A stretch of DNA of 64,000 nt from Phycicoccus duodecadis (GCF_002846495.1 NZ_PJNE01000001.1:2108001-2172000); one strand, 5' to 3'. Positions 36,964 through 47,100 are shown, counted from the stretch's first letter. The notes: generated by a model not told the origin, from the letters alone. Translations and numbers: made by a program.

Positions 36964-39900
36964 ATGGCGGTGAGGCTGGAGATCCTCGGCCGGGTGCACC
37001 TCCGTACCCCCCGCGGCCCCGTCGCCCTCACCGAGCTCGAGCACGGCCTGCTCGCGCTGGCCGCCCTGCGCGGCCAGGTGGGCGTCGACTCCCTCGCCGA
37101 GTGGCTGTGGGACAACGACCCGCCCAGCTCGGTGCGCAACCGGGTGCAGTCGCTGGTCTCCGGCATCCGGCGCAAGGTCGGCGACGCGGGGGCGGTCGTC
37201 GTCACCGACGGGCGCGGCTACCGGCTGGCCGACACGCTCGAGGTCGACCTCGACGGCTGGACCGAGGAGGTCGCCCGCGCCCGGGCCGAGCGCGCCGCCC
37301 GGCCCGGGGTCGCGCTGGCGCACTACGACGGCGCCCTGGCGGTCTTCGGCCACGACCCGTTGCAGGGGGCGCCCCGCAGCGCGGCCGTCGAGGTCGAGCG
37401 CGGGCGGCTGCTCCAGGAGCGGCTCTCGGTGCTCGAGGAGCGACACGAGGCCGCCCTGCGCGCGGGGGCCCACGAGGGGCTGGTCGCCGAGCTCGACGCG
37501 CTGGCGGCGCGGCATCCGTACCACGAGGGGTTCGTGGCGCTGTACATGCTGGCGCTGGCCGAGGGGGGCCGGCAGAAGCGGGCGCTCCAGGTGTTCCAGG
37601 ACGCGCGCGAGCGGCTCGACACCGAGCTCGGGGTGCGGCCGTCGGAGCAGCTGCAGGAGGCCCAGCGGCTGGTGCTCGAGCGGCGCTCGGCGGTCCAGCC
37701 CTCCGCGGCGGGGTCCCCCTCCCCCGCGGTGCTGGCCCTCCCGGTGCCGCGCATCCTCCCCCGCCGGCCGGCGTCGTTCGTCGGGCGCGAGGCCGAGCTC
37801 GCGGCGGTGGCCGAGGCCGCCCGTGGGGTCGAGCACGACGCGGTGCTGGTGGCGCTCACCGGCCTGCCGGGCTCCGGCAAGTCGGCGCTGGCGCTCGAGG
37901 CCGGGCACCGGCTGCGCGAGGCCTTCCCCGACGGCACGCTGCACCACGACGGTGCCAACAGCCCCGCCGGCGTCGCGGTCGACCGGGTCATCAGCGCGTT
38001 CCTGCCGCTGCTCGGCATCCATCCCGAGGCCGTGCCGGCCGACCCGATGGCGCGGGCCGGGCTCTACCGCTCGCTGCTCGACGGGCGGCGCGTGCTGGTG
38101 GTCCTCGACAACGTGGCGTGCACGACCCCGCACGACGACAGCAGCACCTGCGGGCTCGCCGACCTGCTGCCCACCGCGGCCGGGTCGATGGGGATGGTCA
38201 CCTCGCGGCGTGCGATGAGCGGCCTGGCGGTGACGCACCGGGTGCGGGTGCACAGCCTCCCCGAGGAGCCCGCCCACCGGTTGCTCGAGGCCCTGGTCGG
38301 CCGCGAGCGGGTGGCCGAGGAGCCGGAGGCCGCCGCCGACGTGCTGCGACTGACGGGCCGCATCCCGCTGGCCCTGCGCCTGGTGGCCGGCCGGCTGGCC
38401 CAGCGCCCCGACCTGCGCCTGGACGACCTCGTCGACCGGCTCGGGCCCGCCGGGCCGGGCCTCGGCACCGACGAGATCGCGGTGCTGCGCGACAGCCTCG
38501 ACCAGCTGCTCGAGGGGCTCGGCGAGGACGCCCGCCGGGTGGTGGAGGCCGTGGCGCACCTGCCGGTCGACACCTTCAGCGGCTGGGTGGCCGGCGCGGT
38601 GCTGGGCGAGCGCGGCGCCGGCGAGGCCGCCCTCGACGCCATCGTGGAGGCCGGGCTGGTCGAGCCGGTGGTGCGCGAGGACCACGACACCCAGTTCCGC
38701 CTGCACGGGCTGGTGCGGGCCCACGTGGCGGCCCGGGCCCGCAGGGACCCGGGCGAGGGGGGCACCCCCGACCCCGCCAGCGCGGGCGAGGTCGCCGCCA
38801 TCGCCGAGGCCGCGGTCGCGCGGGCCGAGGCCTTCCTGGTCGACCGCCCCTACCGCTTCGTGCCGGCCCCACCCCTGCCGGCGGCGGTGTCCGCGCTCGA
38901 CCCCACGCCGCGCATCCGGCGCCGCTCACGGCACTTCTTCCGCACCGAGACACCGCTCTTCGTCGCCGCCGCCCGCGAGCTGGCCGGCACCCGGCCCGAC
39001 CTGTCGTGGCGGCTCCTCGTCGACAGTGCGCTCGGCATCGACGCCTCCACCGACCTGCACGCGTGGTTCGAGGCCGAGAAGGAGGTGGCCGCGGCCCTGG
39101 TGGGTGCCGACGACGACAACCGCCTCGGCGCCGCGTACCTCACCCTCTGCCGCGCCTGGCTGCTGCAGGACCGTCGCTCGGCGTCGCGGGAGGCACGCGA
39201 GCTGGCCGAGTCCGCCCGGCCCCGCCTGCTGCTGCTGGGGGCGCACGCGGCGGCCGCGGCGGCGTCGCTGGTCAGCGCCTTCGCGTCGACGTCGCTGGGG
39301 CGGCGCGCCGAGGCCGAGTCGGCGGTCGTGACGGCCGAGGTCGCCATCGCCCGCACCGGCGACCTGCACCTGGCCGCCTGGGCCGCCATCGCCCGCGGCA
39401 CGCTGCACAACGACTACGACGAGGTCCCCGAGGGCGCGCTGGAGTTCACCCGGGCCCGCGAGATCCTCAGCGCCTCGCCGCGCACCGTCGCCTACGCGCT
39501 GGCCACCCTCGAGCTGTCCCGGGCGCGGCGCCGCACCGGTGAGCTCGGGGCGGCCACGCTGCTGGTCGACGAGGCGCTCGAGCTGCTCGACGGCATCGGG
39601 GCGGTGCACATGTACTCGTACGCGCTCGACGCCCGCGCCGAGGTCAGCCTGGCGGCGGGTCGCATGCAGGACTCGCTCGACGAGGCCGGCCGCGCCCTGG
39701 AGCGCGCCACGGCGTCGCACGACGCGTTCCTGGCGGCCCGGGCCCGGCGCACCCGCGGGCGGGTGCTGCTCGCCCTGGGCCGGCACGAGGAGGCCGAGGG
39801 CGACTTCCGGCGGGCCATCGAGGAGTTCACCGCGCTCGACCGCCCCTTGAGCGCGGCGTTCGGCTTCCAGATGCTCGCGGCCAGCCTGGACGCCCGCGGC

Positions 39901-40005
39901 GAGACGGTGGGCGCCAGCGAGGCACTGCGCCTCGAGCAGGCCGCGCTGCGGCGGGCGCACGACACCCGCTCGGGCCCGCAGCGGCGCAGCCCCGGGCCCG
40001 CCTGA
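36964..40005 (+). CDS. AfsR-like regulator: winged helix-BTAD-NB-ARC ATPase-TPR
   Basis: A 1013-residue transcription regulator. Residues 1-95 form an OmpR-type winged helix (RNRVQSLVSGIRRKVG, DGRGYRL). Residues 96-240 form the BTAD domain (YHEGFVALYMLALAEGGRQ, RALQVFQDARERLDTELG). An AAA/NB-ARC ATPase begins at RRPASFVGREAEL, with Walker A GLPGSGKS (300-307), Walker B RVLVVLDN (376-383) and the GRIPLALRLVAGRLA box. The remainder is helical repeat (TPR-like) sequence. This layout matches AfsR and relatives, which link a signal sensed by NB-ARC/TPR to transcription of secondary metabolite or envelope genes. Target genes are unknown; it diverges from Trm112 and nearly abuts manB tail to tail (1 base). 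Confidence 0.88.
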   Translation: MAVRLEILGRVHLRTPRGPVALTELEHGLLALAALRGQVGVDSLAEWLWDNDPPSSVRNRVQSLVSGIRRKVGDAGAVVVTDGRGYRLADTLEVDLDGWTEEVARARAERAARPGVALAHYDGALAVFGHDPLQGAPRSAAVEVERGRLLQERLSVLEERHEAALRAGAHEGLVAELDALAARHPYHEGFVALYMLALAEGGRQKRALQVFQDARERLDTELGVRPSEQLQEAQRLVLERRSAVQPSAAGSPSPAVLALPVPRILPRRPASFVGREAELAAVAEAARGVEHDAVLVALTGLPGSGKSALALEAGHRLREAFPDGTLHHDGANSPAGVAVDRVISAFLPLLGIHPEAVPADPMARAGLYRSLLDGRRVLVVLDNVACTTPHDDSSTCGLADLLPTAAGSMGMVTSRRAMSGLAVTHRVRVHSLPEEPAHRLLEALVGRERVAEEPEAAADVLRLTGRIPLALRLVAGRLAQRPDLRLDDLVDRLGPAGPGLGTDEIAVLRDSLDQLLEGLGEDARRVVEAVAHLPVDTFSGWVAGAVLGERGAGEAALDAIVEAGLVEPVVREDHDTQFRLHGLVRAHVAARARRDPGEGGTPDPASAGEVAAIAEAAVARAEAFLVDRPYRFVPAPPLPAAVSALDPTPRIRRRSRHFFRTETPLFVAAARELAGTRPDLSWRLLVDSALGIDASTDLHAWFEAEKEVAAALVGADDDNRLGAAYLTLCRAWLLQDRRSASREARELAESARPRLLLLGAHAAAAAASLVSAFASTSLGRRAEAESAVVTAEVAIARTGDLHLAAWAAIARGTLHNDYDEVPEGALEFTRAREILSASPRTVAYALATLELSRARRRTGELGAATLLVDEALELLDGIGAVHMYSYALDARAEVSLAAGRMQDSLDEAGRALERATASHDAFLAARARRTRGRVLLALGRHEEAEGDFRRAIEEFTALDRPLSAAFGFQMLAASLDARGETVGASEALRLEQAALRRAHDTRSGPQRRSPGPA

Positions 40006-40006
40006 C

Positions 40007-41446
40007 TCAGCCTCGGCGCACGAGGCCCAGCGCGGTGTCGCGCACCCGCGCCATCGTCGCGGCGTCCGCGGCCTCGACGTTGAGCCGCAGCAGGGGCTCG
40101 GTGTTGGAGGCGCGCAGGTTCAGCCACCACATCGGGTCGTCGTCGCCGTCGCCGCCTGCGTGGGTCAGGGTGAGGCCGTCGAGCCGGTCGACGGTGACGC
40201 CCTGCTCCTGCGCCCACGCCAGCACCCGCTCGGTGGCGGCCGGGGCGTCGGCCACGGTCGAGTTGACCTCGCCGGACGCGGCGTAGCGGCTGAGGTCGGC
40301 CATGACCTCGCTCAGCGGGGCACCCTGCTCGCCGAGCGCGGCCAGCACGTGCAGGGCGGCCAGCATCCCGGTGTCGGCGTACCAGAAGTCGCGGAAGTAG
40401 TAGTGGGCGCTGTGCTCGCCGCCGAACACGGCTCCGTGACGGGCCATCTCGCCCTTGATGAACGAGTGGCCGACGCGCGTGCGCACGGCGCGGGCCCCGG
40501 TGGCGGCGATGACCTCGGGCACCTGGGCCGAGGTGATGACGTTGTGCACGACCGCGACGTCGGCGGCATCGGCCCCGCCGGCGACCGCGCGGGCGACCTC
40601 CCGGCGGGCGATGAGGCCGGTGATGGCACTGGGGCTGACCGGCTCGCCGCGCTCGTCGACCACGAAGCAGCGGTCGGCGTCGCCGTCGAAGGCCAGCCCG
40701 AGGTCGGCGCCGTGGGCGCGCACCGCGGCCTGCAGGTCGCGCAGGTTGTCGGGCTCGAGCGGGTTGGCCTCGTGGTTCGGGAAGGTGCCGTCGAGCTCGA
40801 AGTAGAGCGGCTCGACGGTCAGGGGCAGGGCCGGCAGCCCGGCGCCGGTGCCGAGGACGGCCGGCACGGTGAAGCCCCCCATCCCGTTGCCGGCGTCGAC
40901 CACGACCGTCAGGGGGCGGATGCCCGAGAGGTCGACGAGCCCGCGCAGGAAGGCGGCGTAGTCGGTGAGCAGGTCGCGCTCGTCGAGGGTGCCGGTGGGG
41001 CCGCCGGGATCGGCGACCTCGCCGTCGAGGATGCGCTCGGCCAGGACGCGCACGTCGGCCAGGCCGCTGTCCTCCCCCACCGGGCGGGCCCCGGCGCGGC
41101 AGAGCTTGATGCCGTTGTAGGCGGCCGGGTTGTGGCTGGCGGTGAACATCGCGCCCGGCCGGTCGAGCGAGCCACTGGCGTAGTAGAGCCCGTCGGTGCT
41201 GCACAGCCCGATGAGGGTGACGTCGCGCCCGCGGCTGCGCACGCCGTCGGAGAAGGCCTCGACCAGGGCCGGGCCCGACTCGCGCATGTCGTGCCCGATG
41301 ACGCAGCCGGGCGCCTCGTCGGGGGCGAGGACGACCTCGGCGAAGGCGGCCCCGAGCGCGCGGGCGACCTCGGCGTCGAGCTGGTCGGGCACGGTGCCGC
41401 GGACGTCGTAGGCCTTGACGAGGGCGGCGAGGGAACGGTGGCTCAC
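40007..41446 (-). CDS. manB: Phosphomannomutase/phosphoglucomutase
   Basis: A 479-residue alpha-D-phosphohexomutase converting mannose-6-P to mannose-1-P (and possibly glucose phosphates), cytoplasmic, feeding GDP-mannose. Catalytic serine loop TASHNP is at 102-107, the Mg site DGDADR at 254-259, the sugar-binding loop GGEHSAH at 342-348 and the phosphate site RASNTEP at 445-451. All four are intact. GTG at 41446 is the only start that gives a normal N-terminus (VSHRSLAALVKAYDVRG); TATCGT ends 8 bases upstream without a ribosome site, so the message is probably leaderless. Order SIS-manB-DUF3499-Rv3259-like-whiB-cofD-cofE is as in mycobacteria. Confidence 0.93.
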   Translation of the reverse strand: MSHRSLAALVKAYDVRGTVPDQLDAEVARALGAAFAEVVLAPDEAPGCVIGHDMRESGPALVEAFSDGVRSRGRDVTLIGLCSTDGLYYASGSLDRPGAMFTASHNPAAYNGIKLCRAGARPVGEDSGLADVRVLAERILDGEVADPGGPTGTLDERDLLTDYAAFLRGLVDLSGIRPLTVVVDAGNGMGGFTVPAVLGTGAGLPALPLTVEPLYFELDGTFPNHEANPLEPDNLRDLQAAVRAHGADLGLAFDGDADRCFVVDERGEPVSPSAITGLIARREVARAVAGGADAADVAVVHNVITSAQVPEVIAATGARAVRTRVGHSFIKGEMARHGAVFGGEHSAHYYFRDFWYADTGMLAALHVLAALGEQGAPLSEVMADLSRYAASGEVNSTVADAPAATERVLAWAQEQGVTVDRLDGLTLTHAGGDGDDDPMWWLNLRASNTEPLLRLNVEAADAATMARVRDTALGLVRRG

Positions 41447-41454
41447 GTGCGGCG

Positions 41455-41460
41455 ACGATA
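41455..41460 (-). promoter_or_regulatory. Leaderless -10 box of manB
   Basis: TATCGT on the minus strand, 8 bases before the GTG. No Shine-Dalgarno sequence intervenes. Confidence 0.55.
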
Positions 41461-41498
41461 GTGGATGGGCGCGCGCGGCACGTCGGGCCGGCCGGGCC

Positions 41499-41630
41499 TC
41501 AGGTGCGCGAGTTCTCGGGGAGCGGGGGCGGCGGCGGCTCGACGGCGAGCGGACCCACCGGCACCCAGCGGGGCGTGACCGCCCGGCGACACTCACGACA
41601 ACGGCGAACCGGACCCTGGCATGTGCACAT
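41499..41630 (-). CDS. Possible small Cys-containing protein in the manB-DUF3499 gap
   Basis: A 43-codon open frame from ATG 41630 in the otherwise empty 302-base gap. The peptide starts MCTCQGPVRRCRECRR (two Cys pairs that could hold a metal), followed by a Pro-rich tail. A GGGGG stretch lies about 8 bases upstream. The frame is also open upstream of the ATG, and coding in such GC-rich DNA is easily simulated, so this is only a candidate. It would be co-directional with manB. I do not recognise the family. Confidence 0.3.
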   Translation of the reverse strand: MCTCQGPVRRCRECRRAVTPRWVPVGPLAVEPPPPPLPENSRT

Positions 41631-41748
41631 GAGAGACCCCCTGCATCCTGCGAGACCACGGGCACTCGCCCGCAGCACCAGGGTAGGGAAGGCGCTGACC
41701 AACCGCAGGCAAAGGTCAAGAAAGGGTAAAGAGACTTTCAGCGATCGC

Positions 41749-42117
41749 TCAGGCCTCGGCGCTGCCGCGCAGCATCCGCAGGTGGCCGCGGCGGGCGATC
41801 TCGCCGCCGACGGGCTCGGCCGGCGCGGGGGTGGCGGCGCGCCGGGGACGGCCGGCCTCACGGACGGCATCGGCCAGGGCCAGCAGGTCGTCGGTCGACG
41901 GCTCGGGCTCGGGGTACTCGGTGGCGAGGCGCATGACCTCCCACCCGTTCGGCACGGTGAGGCGGGTGGCGTGGTCGGCGCACAGGTCGTAGGTGTGCGG
42001 CTCGGCGTACGTGGCCAGCGGGCCGAGGACGGCCGCGCGGTCGGAGTACGCGTAGGTGAGGGTCGCCACCGCCGGCTGCCGACAGCCGGTCTTGGTGCAC
42101 TTGCGCGACAGGTTCAC
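41749..42117 (-). CDS. DUF3499-family protein (Rv3258c-like)
   Basis: A 122-residue conserved actinobacterial protein of unknown function. The N-terminus LSRKCTKTGCRQPAVATLTYAY has C7 and C12; YDLCADHATRLTVPNGWEVM adds C46 and H49, which together could bind zinc. The C-terminal third is Pro/Ala/Arg-rich and variable. GTG start at 42117; TAGGGT lies 7 bases upstream with no ribosome site (leaderless). It diverges from the Rv3259-like gene across 61 bases, the arrangement seen in mycobacteria (Rv3258c/Rv3259). Confidence 0.85.
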   Translation of the reverse strand: MNLSRKCTKTGCRQPAVATLTYAYSDRAAVLGPLATYAEPHTYDLCADHATRLTVPNGWEVMRLATEYPEPEPSTDDLLALADAVREAGRPRRAATPAPAEPVGGEIARRGHLRMLRGSAEA

Positions 42118-42124
42118 GCGAACG

Positions 42125-42171
42125 ACCCTAAACCGACCTCGAGCCCTCCGGTCGCCGCCACGCCGTAGCAT
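42125..42171. promoter_or_regulatory. Divergent leaderless promoters of DUF3499 and Rv3259-like genes
   Basis: Minus-strand -10 TAGGGT (42130-42125), 7 bases before GTG 42117. Plus-strand -10 TAGCAT (42166-42171), 7 bases before GTG 42179. The same geometry on both sides makes the two GTG starts convincing. Confidence 0.65.
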
Positions 42172-42178
42172 CGGCGGG

Positions 42179-42595
42179 GTGACCGCGCGACGCCGAGACC
42201 GCCACGGGCGGGGGCCCCGGGGGCCGCTGGCCTGGCCGGCGGTGCCGGCCATGACGACGCGGCGCACCCGCTTCGACGACCTCGTGTTGGATGCCGCCGA
42301 CAAGCTGCGCCCGCATCTCGGGAATCGCTACGCGGCAACGGAGTTCGCGGTGCAGGATGTGCCGCCCACCGACCCCGCGCCGTGGGAGGAGCAGATCTCG
42401 CCGCTGGGCCGGCTGCTGCGGGCCGACGCCACGCGCGTCGACCACGTCGTCGTCTACCGGCGGCCGGTGGAGGCGCGGGCCCAGGACGAGGCCGACCTCG
42501 CCGACATCGTGCGCGAGGTGGTGACGGAGCAGGTGGCCGCGCTGCTCGGCGTGCCGGCGCACGAGCTCGACCCGGACATCGACCCCGAGGCCTGA
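42179..42595 (+). CDS. Metallopeptidase-family protein (Rv3259-like) lacking HExxH
   Basis: A 138-residue protein from GTG 42179. It opens with RRRDRHGRGPRGPL, a motif that identifies Rv3259-type members of the metallopeptidase (zincin-like) family, and continues FDDLVLDAADKL, VVVYRRPVEARAQDE and IVREVVTEQVAALLGV. In family members with a zinc site the last segment reads HExxxH-like; here the first histidine is arginine and no second histidine is present, so it is probably not a working protease. A structural or regulatory role is more likely. Start fixed by the leaderless promoter. Ends 95 bases before the DUF5719 gene, across repeat copy B. Confidence 0.8.
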   Translation: MTARRRDRHGRGPRGPLAWPAVPAMTTRRTRFDDLVLDAADKLRPHLGNRYAATEFAVQDVPPTDPAPWEEQISPLGRLLRADATRVDHVVVYRRPVEARAQDEADLADIVREVVTEQVAALLGVPAHELDPDIDPEA

Positions 42596-42615
42596 GGGCG
42601 GCCCCCGCTGCGGGC

Positions 42616-42688
42616 GCCACGACCCCGCACGTGCCGGGTTGTGGCCCGCGACGCGGCATCCCGACCGCCACGACCCCGCACGTGCCGG
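42616..42688. repeat. Paired CACGTG palindrome element, copy B
   Basis: The first unit (42616-42645) is a 30-bp near-perfect palindrome, GCCACGACC to GGTTGTGGC around CACGTG 42628-42633. The second unit has CACGTG at 42679-42684, 51 bases on. The element lies between convergent gene ends and reaches to within two bases of the DUF5719 stop. Confidence 0.8.
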
Positions 42689-42689
42689 C

Positions 42690-44177
42690 TCAGGGCAGGG
42701 GGAAGGCCCGGCTCACCGGCGACGTGACCGCCACCGGCGCCAGCGGCACGACCGACAGCCCGCGGGCGACGTCGGTGCCCGCCACGGAGACGACACCCGC
42801 TCGCAGGGCGCCCGAGCCCGACGTGCGGCGGACCCACACGGCACTGGCGCCCGCGAGGTCGACGGCCGCCCCGCGCTCGGAGAGCAGGTCGACCGACCGG
42901 GTGCGCTCCTCGCCGTCGACGACCAGCGTGACGGTGGCGCTCGAGGCCCCGCCGGTGCTGACCAGCCGCAGCGAGCGCGTGACGGTGGGCGTGGCCGGCA
43001 ACGCCATCCCGGCCACCTCGGGCAGCGGGTCGCTCGAGGGCGACCACGCGATGTCACCGGGGCCCTTGGCGGCGCCGGTGCGGGTGAGCACCGACACCGC
43101 GACCGGGACGTCGGAGCGGACGACGACGGCGTAGGTGTCGGGCGTGACGGCCGGCAGGACGAGCTCGCCCACCCCGCCGGCGGGCACGGTGAGGACGGTG
43201 TCGGCGGTGGTGGCCACGGTGCCGCCCTTGCCCAGGAGGGTGACGCTGGCCACGGCCTCCTCGTCTCCGGGGGCCACGACGCGCAGGGTGGAGCGGGCGC
43301 CGAGGAACGCGGCCGGCACGACCTGCACGGTGGAGGGATCGGCGGTGGGCACGGTGGTGTCGGCGCCGAGCGCGGTGCTGCCGACGACCCAGGTGTCGGT
43401 GAGCGTGGCCTGGAGCCCGCCGCCGTCGGCGACGACGTGCACGGCGGGGCTCTTCTCGGCCCCGGCCACGGCGTCGAGCAGGAGGGTCGTGCGACCGCCC
43501 GGCGGGACCGTCTCGGTGCGCGCGGGGGCCACCGGGCCGGCAGCGCCGTGCACGGTGACGTCGGCGGTGACGGGGTTGCCGCCGGGGTTGAGCAGCACCA
43601 GCCGCTCCTGGCGGCCGGGGCCGTCGCCACCGCCGAGCAGCCACAGGTCGGAGCCGGCGGTGCGGCACGGGGCGGTGACCAGGCCGCGCAGGTCGGGGGC
43701 GGTGCGCACCCATTCCTGGGTGGCGGTGACGGCCGGGGCGAGCGAACCCTGCGCGGTCAGCGCCACGGGGCCGGTGGCGGGCAGCGGGGCCGCCACCGTG
43801 GCGGGGCGGCGGGCCGGCAGGGCCCCGATCGCCTTGCCGCCGGCGCGCAGGCCGGCGGCGCCCCGACCGGTGGCCGGGACCGGCAGGAGGTCGGCGGGGC
43901 CGGAGGCGGCCAGCACGGTGCCGCCGACCGCGACGTCGGGGACCCCCGGGATGCCGCTGAGCTCGGTGCCGGGGCACATGGCGTCGATGCTGGTGGCCAG
44001 GCTGGTGCCGGCCACCGGGGCCTGCCGGACGCCGCTGGCCGCGGCCAGGTCGAGACCGAGCGGCACCGTCGTGGCGCCCCACACCAGTGCCGCCGCCGCA
44101 CCGGCCCCGACGACCACGCGGACCGCGCCGGGGACGGCGGGGCGCAGGGTGGCCAGGCGCGTCGTCATCCGGCTCAT
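42690..44177 (-). CDS. DUF5719-family exported/membrane-anchored protein
   Basis: A 495-residue protein. One N-terminal hydrophobic helix (about 18-42) anchors or exports it; the rest is beta-rich and Gly/Pro/Val-rich, with repeated Ig-like strands such as VVLLNPGGNPVTADVTVHG and TLRVVAPGDEEAVASVTLLG. Actinobacterial DUF5719 proteins sit directly behind the giant GT2 membrane protein, as here (ATGA overlap). Two or three beta-sandwich domains outside the membrane are likely. It may work with that transferase on an envelope glycan; this is inferred from linkage only. Confidence 0.75.
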   Translation of the reverse strand: MSRMTTRLATLRPAVPGAVRVVVGAGAAAALVWGATTVPLGLDLAAASGVRQAPVAGTSLATSIDAMCPGTELSGIPGVPDVAVGGTVLAASGPADLLPVPATGRGAAGLRAGGKAIGALPARRPATVAAPLPATGPVALTAQGSLAPAVTATQEWVRTAPDLRGLVTAPCRTAGSDLWLLGGGDGPGRQERLVLLNPGGNPVTADVTVHGAAGPVAPARTETVPPGGRTTLLLDAVAGAEKSPAVHVVADGGGLQATLTDTWVVGSTALGADTTVPTADPSTVQVVPAAFLGARSTLRVVAPGDEEAVASVTLLGKGGTVATTADTVLTVPAGGVGELVLPAVTPDTYAVVVRSDVPVAVSVLTRTGAAKGPGDIAWSPSSDPLPEVAGMALPATPTVTRSLRLVSTGGASSATVTLVVDGEERTRSVDLLSERGAAVDLAGASAVWVRRTSGSGALRAGVVSVAGTDVARGLSVVPLAPVAVTSPVSRAFPLP

Positions 44178-47100
44178 CGCGGGCCCACCCGGGTCTCGCG
44201 GCGGCCGAAGGGCACGGCGAGGAAGCACAGCACGGCCAGGGCGAGGCCCTGCCCCAGGTGCCACCAGCGGTCGGGGTCGACCAGCGAGATCGTCAGCCGG
44301 CCCGGACCGGGCGGCAGCGCGTAGGTGGGCGTGGCGGCACCGGCGACCGCCCGCAGCGGCACGTCGTCGACCGCGACCACGGCCTCCCGGGCCCAGCCGG
44401 CGGGCTCGGCCACGACCAGCGTGCTGCCGGCGGGGGCGTCGATGGTGGTGTCGGTGGCCGCGTGGGCGCCATCGGTCTCGACCAGCAGCGACTCGGTGGG
44501 CGTCTCCATCCGCAGCCGCGGTGGTGCGACGAGCGAGTCGGTGCCCTCGCCGACCGGGCTGAGGCGCCACAGCCGCCAGCCGTCGCGGGGCGAGATGCTC
44601 TGCAGGCCCTCCGTGGCGTCGAGGCGGCGCACCACCTCGGGCACCTGGTCGCCGCGCACGGCGAGGAGGTCGGTGGCGGCGGAGCTGATGAGCGAGGCGC
44701 TGCCGGGGGCGGCGCCGAGGAGCCGGGTGACCGAGCCGGCCACGGCGCCCCCTGCCCGGGAGGGACGCGGGAAGGGCCGCACGAGGTCGGCGTCCTCGCG
44801 GCCGACGAAGCGGTAGGCGGCGCCGGCGTCACCGGGGACGACGAAGAGGGCCCGGGTGGCGAAGGCGCCCTGGGCCTGGTCGACCGCGACCGCCGGGCGC
44901 GGGTCGCGCCAGGCGCTGAGGGACGTGCCGAGAGTGCCCACGACCACTCCCCCGGCGGTGGCGGCGACGGCCACGACGGCGAGCCCGGCCGCCACCCGCA
45001 GCGCGACGGTCCGGGCCCGGCCACGCGCGACGACGGGGAGGGCGTCGAGGGCGTGCGCGGCGGAGAGCACGAGCACGAGGACGACCGGCAGCAGCAGCGT
45101 GCCCGCCCACGGCGTGATGGCCTGCCCGGCCCCCTCGACGCCGGAGGGCACGGTGCCGAGGCGGACCCGCGGGGCCACCAGGGCCAGGGCCAGCAGCACC
45201 GGCAGGAGGACGGCCAGGGTGGCCGGGGCGCCGCGCCAGCGCCGGCCGCGCACGAGGCCGGCCACCCCGACGACGACGAGCGGCAGCATCGACCAGACCA
45301 CCGGGGCGCCGGTGCCCCCGGTGTCGAGCAGCGCGAGGCGCCACGGGGCCGGTGCGCTGCCACCCCACTGAGCGAGGCCCACACCGGCGACGAGCGCGGG
45401 CCATCCGGCCGGGCCGTCGTGCAGGAGCCACGGCGCCAGCACGGCGGCCGGGACGAGCGCGACGACGAGCGCGTGCACCCGGGCCCGGCGGCGGACCAGC
45501 GCCAGCACGAGAGCGAGCACGACGGCGAGCGCGGCGAGCACGGGCGCGAAGGTGCCCAGCACGGTGACGCCGAGCGCGGTGGCGAAGGCGCTGGTGGCGG
45601 TGGAGCGGCGGGCCGCGACCAGCCAGAGCCCGGCGGCGGCGGCCGGGAGCAGCAGCAGGGCGACGACCGCGCCGAGGCGCCCCTGGGCGACGGCGGCGGC
45701 GCCCGGCCCGGAGCAGGCCCAGGCGACAGCGCCGAGGGTGCGGACCCAGCGGCGGGCGGCCACGACCCGCAGCCCCAGGTAGGCCGAGGCCGCGGCCAGC
45801 GGCATCGCGAGCAGCACCAGCAGCGCGACGACGAGACCGCCGGGCGACGTCGGCGCGGGCAGCAACGGCAGGTGGTCGACGACCCACGCGGGGCCCGCGA
45901 GGAGGACGCTGTGCGGGCCCGCGGCGTCGGGGCCGCCGAGCCCGGAGCCCGACCAGCCGTCGCGCCAGGCGTGCCACAGGGCGCCGGCGTCGGCGCGCGA
46001 GCCGACCAGCTCACCGCCGCTGAGCCCACGGCCGATGCCGGTGACGACGCCGAGCCCGAGGGAGCGGCCGGCGGCGACGGTGACGGCCAGCGCGAGGAGC
46101 ACGGCGACGATGCCCGGGTGGCGGACGACCTTGACGAACCAGGAGCGCGGGTTGAGGTCGGCCGCCTGGTCGCCGATGGGCGCCTGCGGCGGCACCAGGG
46201 CGTGGTGGACGCTGTCGCCCCATCCGGTGAGGACCGAGCGGCGCGCCTCGAACAGCATCCCGAGGTCGTGGCGGCGCACCACCGGGCGGTGCCGGGTGCG
46301 CCAGCGGGCCCGGAGGCCGCGCACGGGGTCGAGCGAGGCGAGGGCGCCGAGCTCGGCGGCGGCCGCGCGCGGGCGCTTCAGCAGCAGGAGCCCGACGGCG
46401 GCCACGACCGAGGTGACCGCGATCCAGAGCGTGAGGAAGGGGGCCTGCCACCACGGGGCGCGGGCGAGGGCCACGCGCCGGGCGGCCCGGCGGCGTGCGC
46501 CGTTGGTGGCGGTGGCGACGGCGACGCCCGGGCCGGAGCGCACCCGCGACGAGGGCACCACGACCACGCGGCGCCCGCTGAGCTGGGCCCGCCAGCCGAG
46601 GTCGAGGTCGGCGGCGACGTCGCCGAAGCTGCTCTCCCAGCCGCGCAGCCCGAGGAGCAGGTCGCGCTCGACGAGCGAGCCGGCGAGCGGGACCGCGAGG
46701 ACGTCGGTGAGCGCGTCGTACTGACCCTGGTCGGGCTCGCCCGGGACGGGGCGGGGCAGCAGCCGGCCGCCGCGGGTGGTGCGGATGGAGACGGCGCGCA
46801 GGCGGTGCGGGGAGTCGATGTCGACGTGCTTGGGGCCGAGGACGCCGGTGGACGGCGAGCGGCGCCAGGCGTCGACGAGGCGGACCAGGGCGTCGGGTTC
46901 GGGGACGGCTCCGGCCGGGAGGAACCACACCAGGTCGACGGCGTCCTCGGAGGGCGCGTGCGCGGTGACGACGCGCAGCAGCGCGGTGCGCACCGGGGCG
47001 CGGCCGTCGGCCTCGACCACGGTGACCGGGATGCCGTGGCGGTCGCGTACGGCGGCGACCAGGGTCGCGAGGGTGGTGTCGTCGGCCTCCTGGAGGTCAC

